Assembly: GCF_001886615.1 (NCBI RefSeq)
Contig: NZ_CP018139.1
Location: forward strand, 1,240,001 to 1,304,000
DNA length: 64,000 nt
Direction: 5' to 3'
Origin: Halomonas aestuarii
Lineage (GTDB): Bacteria > Pseudomonadota > Gammaproteobacteria > Pseudomonadales > Halomonadaceae
Below, in pieces: positions 14,442 through 22,393 of this stretch (position 1 is its first letter; each line of letters starts with the position of its first letter). Made by a program: the position numbers and the translations under genes. The notes under the pieces are model-generated. The model was not told the DNA's origin. It saw only the letters and a list, made by a program, of their open reading frames with translations, and did not search any database.

Positions 14442-16259
14442 TTGGCCACCGACCTGCTGCTCAACGCCCTGATCTTTCTCGCCGCGGCAGTGCTGATCGT
14501 GCCGGTCTTCAAGCGCCTGGGGCTCGGCGAGGTGCTGGGCTACCTCGCCGCTGGGGTGGCCATCGGCCCCTCGGCTCTCGCCCTGGTGGCCGATGCCGAG
14601 GCCGTCCTGCAGTTCTCCCAGGTCGGCATCATCTTCCTGCTGTTCGTGATCGGCCTGGAGCTCAAGCCCTCGCGCCTCAAGCTGATGCACAGGGCGGTCT
14701 TCGGCTTCGGCAGCCTGCAGGTCGGCGTGACCACCCTGCTGCTCACCGCCTGCGGCTGGGCGCTCGGCCTGTCGCCGGTGGCCGCGGCGGTGACGGGCTT
14801 CAGTCTGGGGCTCTGCTCCACGCCCCTGGTGCTGCAGCTGCTGGGCGAGCGTCACGAGATGCAGAGCCGCCACGGCCGCAACGCCTTCGCCCTGCTGCTC
14901 TTCCAGGACCTGGCCGCGATCCCGGTGCTGGCCCTCATCCCCCTGCTGGCGGCCGAGGACCTGCTGGCGGGAGGGCTCATGCCGATGCTCCAGGAGGTTA
15001 TGGTGGCCGTCGGCGCCTTCGCCGGCCTGATCGTCGGCGGCCGGCTGCTGCTGCGACCGCTGTTCCGCTTCGCCGCCGGCACCGGTAGCCGCGAGGTGTT
15101 CGCCGGGACCGCCCTGCTGGTGGTGATCGGCGCCGCCCTGCTGATGGAGCTCGCTGGCCTCTCCATGGCACTGGGCGCCTTCATCGCCGGGGTGCTGCTG
15201 GCCGACTCGGAGTACCGCCACGGCATCGAGGCGGACATCGAACCCTTCCGTGGCCTGCTGCTGGGCCTGTTCTTCATGGCCGTGGGCATGACCGCCCAGA
15301 TCGGCCTGCTGGCCGAGCGCCCCGGGATGATCCTCGGCCTCACCGGGGCCCTGCTGCTGGCCAAGGCCCTCAGCGTGGTGGTGGCGGCCAGGACCTTCGG
15401 CACCGGCTGGCGGGAGGCCCTGAACCTCGGGGTGCTGCTCTCCCAGGGCGGCGAGTTCGGCTTCGTGCTGCTCACCGCGGCCGGCACCGCGGCCCTGCTG
15501 CCCACCTCCCTGGTCGACGAGCTGGTGCTGGTGGTGTCGCTGTCGATGGCCGCCACGCCGGTGATGTTCCTGGCCCACGCCCGGCTGGTGCGCCCGCTCT
15601 TCAAGGCCCGCAAGGCGCGTCCCGACTTCGACGCCATGCCGGACGAGTCGCCGCAGATCATCCTCGCCGGCTTCGGGCGCTTCGGCCAGATCATGGGCCG
15701 CGCCCTGCAGGGGCTGAAGATCCCCTACACGGTGCTCGACATCAACGCCGACCAGGTGGCCTTCGTCCGTCGCTACGGCAACAAGGTCTATTTCGGCGAT
15801 GCCTCCCGCATCGACCTCCTCGAGGCCGCCGGCGCCGACCAGGCCCGGGTGCTGGTGGTGGCGGTGGGCGACCCCGAGGCCTCGATGCGCATCGTCGCCA
15901 GCGCTCGGCAGCGCTTCCCCCACCTTCGGCTCTATGCCCGGGCCCGCAACCGCTACCATGCCCACCTGCTGATGCGGTCCGGCGTGAACGACCTGGTCCG
16001 CGAGCTGCTGCCGGCGAGCCTGGAGCTGACCCGCGACGTGCTGGTCGGCCTGGGCATTCCCCGCGACCAGGCCCAGCACACCATCGACACCTTCCGGCCC
16101 CATGACGAGCAGACGCTGCGCCGCCAGCTGGAGGTGTTCGGCAACGAGAAGAAGCAGATCCAAACGGTCCAGGAGGCGGCCCGGGAGCTGGAGGCCCTCT
16201 ACGAGGCCGACGAGGACGTCACCACCTCGCTGGAGGAGGCGCCCCGCCGCGAGTCGTGA
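14442..16259 (+). CDS. KefB/KefC-type monovalent cation:proton antiporter (CPA2)
   Basis: A 605-residue inner-membrane protein. The first ~375 residues form the Na+/H+ exchanger-type membrane domain with about 12 helices, including LFQDLAAIPVLAL and LGAFIAGVLLADSEYRH, hallmarks of the KefB/KefC family. A C-terminal RCK/TrkA-N domain (about 405-520) begins ILAGFGRFGQIMGRAL with its GxGxxG nucleotide-binding loop, and a polar helical tail ends the protein. Family members export potassium in response to electrophiles via glutathione adducts or act as K+/H+ antiporters. Start is a TTG at 14442, chosen because AAGGAG lies 6-7 bases upstream; an in-frame ATG at 14406 is the alternative. No KefF/KefG partner adjoins it. 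Confidence 0.9.
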   Translation: MATDLLLNALIFLAAAVLIVPVFKRLGLGEVLGYLAAGVAIGPSALALVADAEAVLQFSQVGIIFLLFVIGLELKPSRLKLMHRAVFGFGSLQVGVTTLLLTACGWALGLSPVAAAVTGFSLGLCSTPLVLQLLGERHEMQSRHGRNAFALLLFQDLAAIPVLALIPLLAAEDLLAGGLMPMLQEVMVAVGAFAGLIVGGRLLLRPLFRFAAGTGSREVFAGTALLVVIGAALLMELAGLSMALGAFIAGVLLADSEYRHGIEADIEPFRGLLLGLFFMAVGMTAQIGLLAERPGMILGLTGALLLAKALSVVVAARTFGTGWREALNLGVLLSQGGEFGFVLLTAAGTAALLPTSLVDELVLVVSLSMAATPVMFLAHARLVRPLFKARKARPDFDAMPDESPQIILAGFGRFGQIMGRALQGLKIPYTVLDINADQVAFVRRYGNKVYFGDASRIDLLEAAGADQARVLVVAVGDPEASMRIVASARQRFPHLRLYARARNRYHAHLLMRSGVNDLVRELLPASLELTRDVLVGLGIPRDQAQHTIDTFRPHDEQTLRRQLEVFGNEKKQIQTVQEAARELEALYEADEDVTTSLEEAPRRES

Positions 16260-16293
16260 CGCCCGGCCTTCAGGGCCCGCCGGCGCATCGGGC

Positions 16294-18630
16294 TCAGCGC
16301 CGCGACCCGCCCGGTGGTGCCACGACGGGCGCCCCCCACCAGGCCGGCAACCGGGCCCTCACCTCGCGCCGGGCGAAGCGGTCGTCCATCAGCACCACCG
16401 TGCCGCGGTCGTCGGGCCCCCGGATCACCCGCCCCGCCGCCTGCACCACCTTGATCAGCCCGGGTATGTGGTAGGCGTAGTCGTCGCCGCGACCGAAGCG
16501 CGCCGCCAGCCGCGCCTTGAGCGCCTCGTTGAAGGGATCCGCGGGAGGCAGCCCCAGGGTGGCGATGAAGGCGCCGATCAGCCGGTCGCCGGGCAGGTCG
16601 ATCCCCTCGGCGAAGGCGCCGCCCAGCACTGCGAAGCCGATGCTCGCCCCGCCCGGCGCGAACCCGGCCAGGAAGGCCTCCCGCGCCTCCTCGCGCATGC
16701 CGCGGGTCTGGGTGCGCACGGGGATCTCGGGATGGGCCTCGCAAAAGCATGCCAGGGCCGCCTCCAGGTAGGCGAAGCTGCTGAAGAAGGCCAGGTAGTG
16801 GCCCGGCCGGCGACGGAACTGGCCGGCCAGCTCGGTGACGATGGGCGAAAGCGACGCCTGCCGGTCGCGCAGCCGGGTGGAGATGTCGGCCCGCAGGCGC
16901 ACCTCGAGCTGCTCGGCGGCGAAGGGCGAGGCCACCTCGCGCCAGACGGTGGCCTCGGGCAGGCCCAGCAGGTCCCGATGGTAGTGGGCAGGGCTCAGGG
17001 TCGCCGAGAAGAGCACGGCCGCGTGGGCCGCCGCGAAGCGGGGGGCGAGGAAGTCTGCCGGCACCAGGTTGCGCAGCCCCAGCACGGCGCGCCCGCGGCC
17101 GTGGCGGGCCAGGTCGCAGAGCGAATGCTCACCGAAGCGTTCGGCCAGCCGGGTGAAGGCCAGGGCCTCGAAGAGCAGCTCCTGAAGCTCGAGGGAGGCC
17201 TGCTCGGGATGCTCGCCGAGGTACTCGGTGAGGGCGCTGGCGACCCCCTGCAGGGCGGCGACCATGCCCTCCGGCAGCCCCTCCAGCACCCGATAGGCCG
17301 GCGCACCCGGCTCGCCGGCCTCGCCGAGGCCGGCCTCCTTCACCAGCGCCTGCCACTGCCGACCGAGCCGCCCCAGCGGGCGCTTCAGGGGCGCGGGCAG
17401 GGTCCGTCGCAGGCGGGCGAGGCGTCGCTGGTCGAGCTCGGCGCTGTACATGCCCCGGGCCCGCTCCACCAGGTTGTGGGCCTCGTCCACCAGCAGCCCC
17501 GTCCGCCAGCCGTTGGCCCGGGCGAGCCCATGCAGCAGGGCACTGGCATCGAACCAGTGGTTGACGTCGCCGACGACCACGTCGCACCAGCGCGCCAGCT
17601 CCTGGCCCAGGTAGTAGGGGCAGACGCCGTGCTTGCCGGCCACCTCGCGCAGCGCCTGGCGATCCAGGAAGCCCCGCGTCACGGCGGCCTGGCGCGCCGC
17701 CGGCAGCCGGTCGTAGAAGCCCGCCGCCAGCGGGCAGGCCTCGCCGTGGCAGGCCCGGTCGGGGTATTCGCAGGCCTTGTCCCGCGCCGTGAGCTCCAGC
17801 ACCCGCAGCGGCCGGGGCGCGTCGTCCGGCCATCCGTCGGCCGCCGCATCGGCGCCCAGCGCGGCGAGGGCGTCCAGCGCCAGCCGTCGCCCCGGGGTCT
17901 TCATGGTCAGGAAGGCGAGGCGGTCGAGCCCCCGCCGCGGCATGGCCTTGAGCATAGGGAAGAGGGTCCCCAGGGTCTTGCCGATGCCGGTGGGCGCCTG
18001 GGCGAGCAGGCAGCGGCCGGTGCTCGCGGCCTTGTAGGCGCTCTCTGCCAGGTCGCGCTGGCCGGGGCGGAAGTCCGGGTGGGGAAAGGCGAGCTCGCCA
18101 AGGGCCTCGTCCCGACGGGCGCGGTGCTCCGCCTCCTGTGCCGCCCAGGCGAGGAAGCGCCGGCACTGGGTCTCGAAGAAGGCCAAAAGCTCCCCGGACG
18201 TCGCCTCCCGGGTCAGCACGGTCTCGCGGCCGGTGGCGATGTCCAGGTAGACCAGCGCCAGGGTCACCGAGGCAAGGCCCCGCTCGGCGCACAGCAGCGC
18301 GCCATAGACCGAGACCTGGGCCCAGTGAAGGGCGCGCTGGTTGTCGGCCATGCGGTCCAGGCGTCCGCGATGGGTCTTGACCTCCTCCAGGCGGTTGGCC
18401 GACGGGTCATAGCCATCGGCGCGACCGCTCACCGTCAGCCCCTCGAAGGTGCCGGAGAGCGGCAGCTCGGCCTCGTATCCGTCGCCACGGCGCCCCGCCA
18501 CCAGGGCATGGCCGTCGATGCCCTCCCGGGCGCTGGGGGCCGGCGTGAAGCGATGGTCGAGGTCGCCCTCCCGGGCGGTGAAGTCGCACAGGGTGCGCAC
18601 CGCCACCCGCCAGGCCGCGGCCTCACCCAT
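16294..18630 (-). CDS. XPD/DinG-like iron-sulfur superfamily 2 DNA helicase
   Basis: A 778-residue helicase. An N-terminal region of about 190 residues resembles a PD-(D/E)XK-like nuclease fold (GRADGYDPS then LEEVKTH). The helicase core has Walker A APTGIGKT, a DEAH box VDEAHN, a motif with FSATLS, and motif VI QAAGRVIRGPDDRG. Between Walker A and DEAH, four cysteines (CEYPDRACHGEACP and later CPYY) match the 4Fe-4S cluster of XPD/DinG enzymes. The start at 18630 overlaps the upstream FAN1-like gene by 8 bp, indicating translational coupling; a frame extension to 18696 is less likely. It probably unwinds 5'-3' in DNA repair together with its nuclease partner. Confidence 0.88.
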   Translation of the reverse strand: MGEAAAWRVAVRTLCDFTAREGDLDHRFTPAPSAREGIDGHALVAGRRGDGYEAELPLSGTFEGLTVSGRADGYDPSANRLEEVKTHRGRLDRMADNQRALHWAQVSVYGALLCAERGLASVTLALVYLDIATGRETVLTREATSGELLAFFETQCRRFLAWAAQEAEHRARRDEALGELAFPHPDFRPGQRDLAESAYKAASTGRCLLAQAPTGIGKTLGTLFPMLKAMPRRGLDRLAFLTMKTPGRRLALDALAALGADAAADGWPDDAPRPLRVLELTARDKACEYPDRACHGEACPLAAGFYDRLPAARQAAVTRGFLDRQALREVAGKHGVCPYYLGQELARWCDVVVGDVNHWFDASALLHGLARANGWRTGLLVDEAHNLVERARGMYSAELDQRRLARLRRTLPAPLKRPLGRLGRQWQALVKEAGLGEAGEPGAPAYRVLEGLPEGMVAALQGVASALTEYLGEHPEQASLELQELLFEALAFTRLAERFGEHSLCDLARHGRGRAVLGLRNLVPADFLAPRFAAAHAAVLFSATLSPAHYHRDLLGLPEATVWREVASPFAAEQLEVRLRADISTRLRDRQASLSPIVTELAGQFRRRPGHYLAFFSSFAYLEAALACFCEAHPEIPVRTQTRGMREEAREAFLAGFAPGGASIGFAVLGGAFAEGIDLPGDRLIGAFIATLGLPPADPFNEALKARLAARFGRGDDYAYHIPGLIKVVQAAGRVIRGPDDRGTVVLMDDRFARREVRARLPAWWGAPVVAPPGGSRR

Positions 18631-20350
18631 CCGCGTCGCCCCCGTCGGGGGCCTGCCAGGCGACATGGCAGACCACCGCGGGCATGCCCCGGGCATGGAA
18701 GAAGGCGAGCCAGCGGTGCTGGTTGTCCTGCAGCCGGTCGCCGGGGCCCTTCACCTCGATCAGCCGGTAGCGCGGCTCGCCCTCCGGGGCGTCGGGGCGG
18801 AACTGGATGAGGTCCGGCAGGCCGGCCCGGTTGGCCTTTAGGTCGCCGAGCAGGCGCTCGAAGCAGGCCCGCAGGTGGGCCGCCGGCAGGCAGGCCAGGG
18901 CCCGCTCGAGCAACGCCTCATCGAGCAGCCCCCAGTGCACGAAGGGCGAGGCCAGCCCCTGCTTCGTCCGCCAGGTGGCCCATATCGCCTCGCGGTAGCC
19001 GCCGTCGTCGAGCCGGGCCAGGCAGGCATCGAAGTACTCGCGCCGGCGGCTGACGAAGTCCTCGCGGTAGAGATCCGCCGGCCCGCTGTGGAAGGGATGG
19101 AAGAAGGCCCCGGGCAGCGGCGCGAAGAGCGCCTCCCAGCAGAGCAGGCCGAAGAGGCCGGTGAGCAGGACGTTCTCCACGTAGTGCACCGGGGCCGTGT
19201 CGTCATGCAGGTGGTCGCGCACCGCCGCCTCCACCGGGCCGGGGGGCAGCGTCAGGGACCAGCGCTCATGGGCGGGCGCCCGCCTTGTCGCGGGCGGGGC
19301 CAGCCCCAGGCGACGCCGCAGCCGCGGCAGCAGGCGGTCCAGCGCCTGGGCCTCCGTCTCGCCGGACGGGGACGCGGCCAGGGGCTCCGCCAGCGCCAGC
19401 GCCGCGGCGTGCTCGCCGCGGCGCTCCTGCAGGCGCAGGTGGCGGATGCGCGCCTCGGCGCTGCCGTCCGGTCCGGAGCCGGGCCAGCCGGCACGGCCGT
19501 AGAGGTCGAGGGCCAGCTCGCCCTGCCCCTCGCGCTCCGCCTGGCGTCCCAGCGCCACGCAGAGCCGCCGATGCCGGGCCGCCAGCCAGGCGTTGTCGGC
19601 CAGCGGCGCGGGCAGGTGCCGGGCCAGGGTGGCCACCGGCTCCCCGCCCTCCAGCCGCTCGCGCAGCCGGTGCAGCGCCAGGTAGGCGTCGAGCTCATGG
19701 CGGTGGCCAAAGGCGCGGGAGTCGGGGGTGATCGGCACCCGCTCGAAGGCCTGCCGGCCGAGCTCGGTGAGCACGAACTCCGACCAGTCCTGGCGCAGGT
19801 TGCCGAAGAACATCAGCCGCAGCCGGTCGCAGGTCTCCATGACGGAGAGACGCACGATGCGGTCCGGCGCCTCGGGCCACCAGTCGGCGAGCCGACGGGA
19901 CTCATCGAGCCGCGGGGCGAGTGCCTCGAGCAGCGCGGCCTTGCCGGTGGCGGCGGGGAGCCCGGCCGCGGCGATCTCCCCGGCCAGGGCGCGGCGCAGC
20001 TCGGGCAGGCGCAGCTGATGGAAGAGCGTCTCCAGGGAGAGCTCGGGGGCTTCCTCGACGAGGCCCGCCTCGAACAGGGGGGCGAGGGCCGCCTCGGTAT
20101 CGCCGATCTCGGGATAGGCGAGGCGGGCGGTGCGGAAGTGCTCGCCCTTGCGCATCACCATGCGCACCAGCAGCGCCTGGGACGCCTCGGGCAGGGCCGC
20201 GAAGCCCGACACGAAGCCGTGCTCGGCCGCCTCCAGCAGGTCGCCGTGGCGGTCGACCACCCACCCCAGCACGAAGCGGAAGTTCGCCAGATAATAGCGC
20301 GGGTCATCCAGGGAGGCGGTGACGGCCGAGGCGGCAGGCATACTGTTCAT
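18623..20350 (-). CDS. FAN1-type VRR-NUC structure-specific nuclease
   Basis: A 575-residue protein. The C-terminal ~120 residues are a VRR-NUC domain with the PD-(D/E)XK signature spread over AGLPDLIQF, LIEVKGPGDRLQDNQ and a following WLAFF helix. The long helical N-terminal and middle parts (starting YYLANFRFVLGWV) match bacterial FAN1 homologues such as the structurally studied Pseudomonas protein, which incises 5' flaps and interstrand crosslinks. It overlaps the XPD-like helicase start by 8 bp. The pair suggests a dedicated crosslink or branched-DNA repair unit. The start at 20350 gives the conserved N-terminus; the catalytic residues appear intact. Confidence 0.88.
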   Translation of the reverse strand: MNSMPAASAVTASLDDPRYYLANFRFVLGWVVDRHGDLLEAAEHGFVSGFAALPEASQALLVRMVMRKGEHFRTARLAYPEIGDTEAALAPLFEAGLVEEAPELSLETLFHQLRLPELRRALAGEIAAAGLPAATGKAALLEALAPRLDESRRLADWWPEAPDRIVRLSVMETCDRLRLMFFGNLRQDWSEFVLTELGRQAFERVPITPDSRAFGHRHELDAYLALHRLRERLEGGEPVATLARHLPAPLADNAWLAARHRRLCVALGRQAEREGQGELALDLYGRAGWPGSGPDGSAEARIRHLRLQERRGEHAAALALAEPLAASPSGETEAQALDRLLPRLRRRLGLAPPATRRAPAHERWSLTLPPGPVEAAVRDHLHDDTAPVHYVENVLLTGLFGLLCWEALFAPLPGAFFHPFHSGPADLYREDFVSRRREYFDACLARLDDGGYREAIWATWRTKQGLASPFVHWGLLDEALLERALACLPAAHLRACFERLLGDLKANRAGLPDLIQFRPDAPEGEPRYRLIEVKGPGDRLQDNQHRWLAFFHARGMPAVVCHVAWQAPDGGDADG

Positions 20351-20393
20351 GCATCCATGGTATCAGGGCCGTCGCGGAAGCGTCATCGCGGCG

Positions 20394-20915
20394 TCAGGCG
20401 CCGCCGGCGGGACGCAGCATCATCTGCTCGCCGCGGATCTCGATGTCGAAGCGACCCAGGAAGCTCATGCCCAGCAGGGCCGCCTCGCCGGTGAGGCCGG
20501 GACTGATGGAGCCGCGCACGTCGCGGGCCTCGTAGCCGCCAAGACTCACCTCGTCGAGGGTGGTGAGCGCCCCCTTCACCCGCCCGTTGGCGGTGTTGAA
20601 CCAGGCGCTGCCGGCACGCTCGAGCCCCAGCCGCTCGGCCAGTTCCGCCGACACCGCGACATAGGTGGCGCCGGTGTCGAGCAGGAACTCCACCGGCTGG
20701 CCGTTGATGCGCCCGGTGGCCACGAAGTGGCCAGAGCGGTTGCGCTCCAGCACCACCGGCCCCTGCGCCCCCGTCACGCTGGCCAGGTGGGCATTGGGGT
20801 TGCGCTGCGCCTCCAGGTAGCCGTGGAACCACCAGGCCCCGCCGCCCAGGAAGAGCACCCAGAACAGCAGCATCATGCCGAGCCCGGCACGGCGTGTGGC
20901 TCGCTCCTCGCTCAT
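20394..20915 (-). CDS. Retropepsin-like membrane-anchored aspartyl protease (TIGR02281 type)
   Basis: A 173-residue protein with one N-terminal transmembrane helix (about residues 12-30) and a periplasmic clan-AA domain. The active-site triad sits in EFLLDTGATYVAVS, followed by a hydrophobic flap and LLGMSFLGRFDIEI, the pattern of single-domain, dimerising retropepsin-like proteases. The start at 20915 is preceded by GGGAGGG; an upstream in-frame ATG at 20939 lies before that site. It sits 43 bp from the FAN1-like gene start, between it and a UMF1-type transporter, without an obvious functional link. Substrate unknown. Confidence 0.88.
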   Translation of the reverse strand: MSEERATRRAGLGMMLLFWVLFLGGGAWWFHGYLEAQRNPNAHLASVTGAQGPVVLERNRSGHFVATGRINGQPVEFLLDTGATYVAVSAELAERLGLERAGSAWFNTANGRVKGALTTLDEVSLGGYEARDVRGSISPGLTGEAALLGMSFLGRFDIEIRGEQMMLRPAGGA

Positions 20916-20987
20916 GACCCTCCCTCCCCACGGCGGCACGTCCCGACCATGATGCCACAGGCGCCCGTAACCACGGGCGCGGATGTC

Positions 20988-22343
20988 CTAGCGGCCGTTG
21001 CGGGCCTCCCAGTCCCGGGCCGCCTGCTGGCCGCGGGCCTGGCTCACCGCCAGGCAGATCAGGATGGCGATGATGAACAGGGCCGCGCATAGCAGGATCG
21101 AGGCCTGCAGCCCCACCAGCGACTGCAGCAGACCCAGGCCGATGATGCCGATCACGCCGGCGAGCTTGTTGGCCAGGCCCCAGAAGCCGAAGAACTCGGC
21201 GGCCTTGCGCTGCGGCGAGAAGAGCCCCACCAGGGCGCGGCTGGCCGACTGGCTGGAGCCCAGGGAGAGGCCCGCCAGGCAGCCCACCACCAGGAAGAGG
21301 TGCTGCGCCTCCCAGTCGAGGCCGAGCCGGGCGTTCAGGTAGGCGGTGACCTCCGGGGTGGCCCAGATCGCCAGGATTGCCCCCACCCAGAGTACCAGGG
21401 TGAAGAGGTAGGTGACCCGGGTGCCGATGCGGTCCTGGATGAACCCGAAGCCGATCGCCCCGGCGGCGGCGGTGATCTGCACGATGATGAACATGATGTT
21501 GCGGATCGACTCGTCCCAGCCGATCACCTGGGCGCCGTAGATGAAGGCGAAGGCGATGACGATGTAGACGCCCGCCATGGAGAAGACCAGCGAGACCAGG
21601 AAGATGCCGAGGTCCCGGAAGCGGCGCAGCTCGTGCAGCGTCGTCGAGACCCGCGCCAGGGCGATCTGATAATAGGACATGCCCGGCGGCTGGGGCGTGC
21701 CGCGCTCCCGCACCCACAGGAAGGTGGGCACGGCGGCGACCAGGAAGAAGCCCGCGGCGAAGGGCCCGACCCAGCGGACGCGCTCGAAGTTCTCGGCCGT
21801 GGCCTCGCCCAGCACCACCAGCGAGAAGCCCGCGGCGAACAGGCCCCCGACGTAGCCCAGCGCCCAGCCGAAGCCGGAGATCTTGCCCAGGTCCTCCGGG
21901 GGGCCCAGATCGGGCAGGAAGGCCGCGATGAAGGACTCGCTCATGGAGTAGGCGTAGTTGGCGATCACGATCAGCACCACGCCCAGCACCACGTAGCCCG
22001 GCGCCACGAAGTAGAGCATGGCGGTGGCCACCACGGTGGCCAGGTAGCTGATGAACAGGAAGCGCTTCTTCGCGGCCTGGTAGTCCATCACCGCCCCGCA
22101 GAGCGGCCCGGTGAGGACCACCAGCAGGTAGCTCACCGCCAGCGCCAGGCTCCACAGGAAGTTGGCCAGGCGGTAGCCATCGCCGCGGTCGCCGACGATC
22201 ACCGTGGTGAAGAGCTCCCCGAACACCACGGTGATGATCAGCAGGGTGTAGGCCTGGCCGGCGAAGTCGAACATCGCCCAGCCCAAGATCTCCTTGCGCG
22301 AGGCGCGCGGCGTCGTCGCCGCGGCGGCGGGGGTGAGGCTCAT
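20988..22343 (-). CDS. UMF1/Atg22-like MFS transporter
   Basis: A 451-residue integral membrane protein with about 12 hydrophobic segments. The N-terminus reads ILGWAMFDFAGQAYTLLII, the hallmark of the UMF1 (unidentified MFS facilitator) family related to yeast vacuolar Atg22, and LGSSQSASRALVGLFSPQRK near residue 360 is the second family signature. Relatives are proposed amino-acid or peptide effluxers, but no bacterial substrate is firmly known. It lies 72 bp upstream of the aspartyl protease gene on the same strand and about 50 bp downstream of the CocE-type hydrolase stop, so it may be part of a longer minus-strand transcript. Confidence 0.85.
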   Translation of the reverse strand: MSLTPAAAATTPRASRKEILGWAMFDFAGQAYTLLIITVVFGELFTTVIVGDRGDGYRLANFLWSLALAVSYLLVVLTGPLCGAVMDYQAAKKRFLFISYLATVVATAMLYFVAPGYVVLGVVLIVIANYAYSMSESFIAAFLPDLGPPEDLGKISGFGWALGYVGGLFAAGFSLVVLGEATAENFERVRWVGPFAAGFFLVAAVPTFLWVRERGTPQPPGMSYYQIALARVSTTLHELRRFRDLGIFLVSLVFSMAGVYIVIAFAFIYGAQVIGWDESIRNIMFIIVQITAAAGAIGFGFIQDRIGTRVTYLFTLVLWVGAILAIWATPEVTAYLNARLGLDWEAQHLFLVVGCLAGLSLGSSQSASRALVGLFSPQRKAAEFFGFWGLANKLAGVIGIIGLGLLQSLVGLQASILLCAALFIIAILICLAVSQARGQQAARDWEARNGR

Positions 22344-22393
22344 CGGCGCATCCCTGTGAGAGTCAGGCCGTCACGATAGCAGCCTCCCCCGCC

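Noticed and set aside
14193-16163. A 656-residue minus-strand frame antisense to the KefB/C-type gene
   Set aside because: The Gly/His/Gln-rich product has no motif, and the plus strand encodes a clear antiporter with TrkA-N domain.
16102-18810. A 902-residue plus-strand frame antisense to the helicase
   Set aside because: Repetitive Gly/Arg/Pro composition without domains; the helicase on the minus strand is intact.
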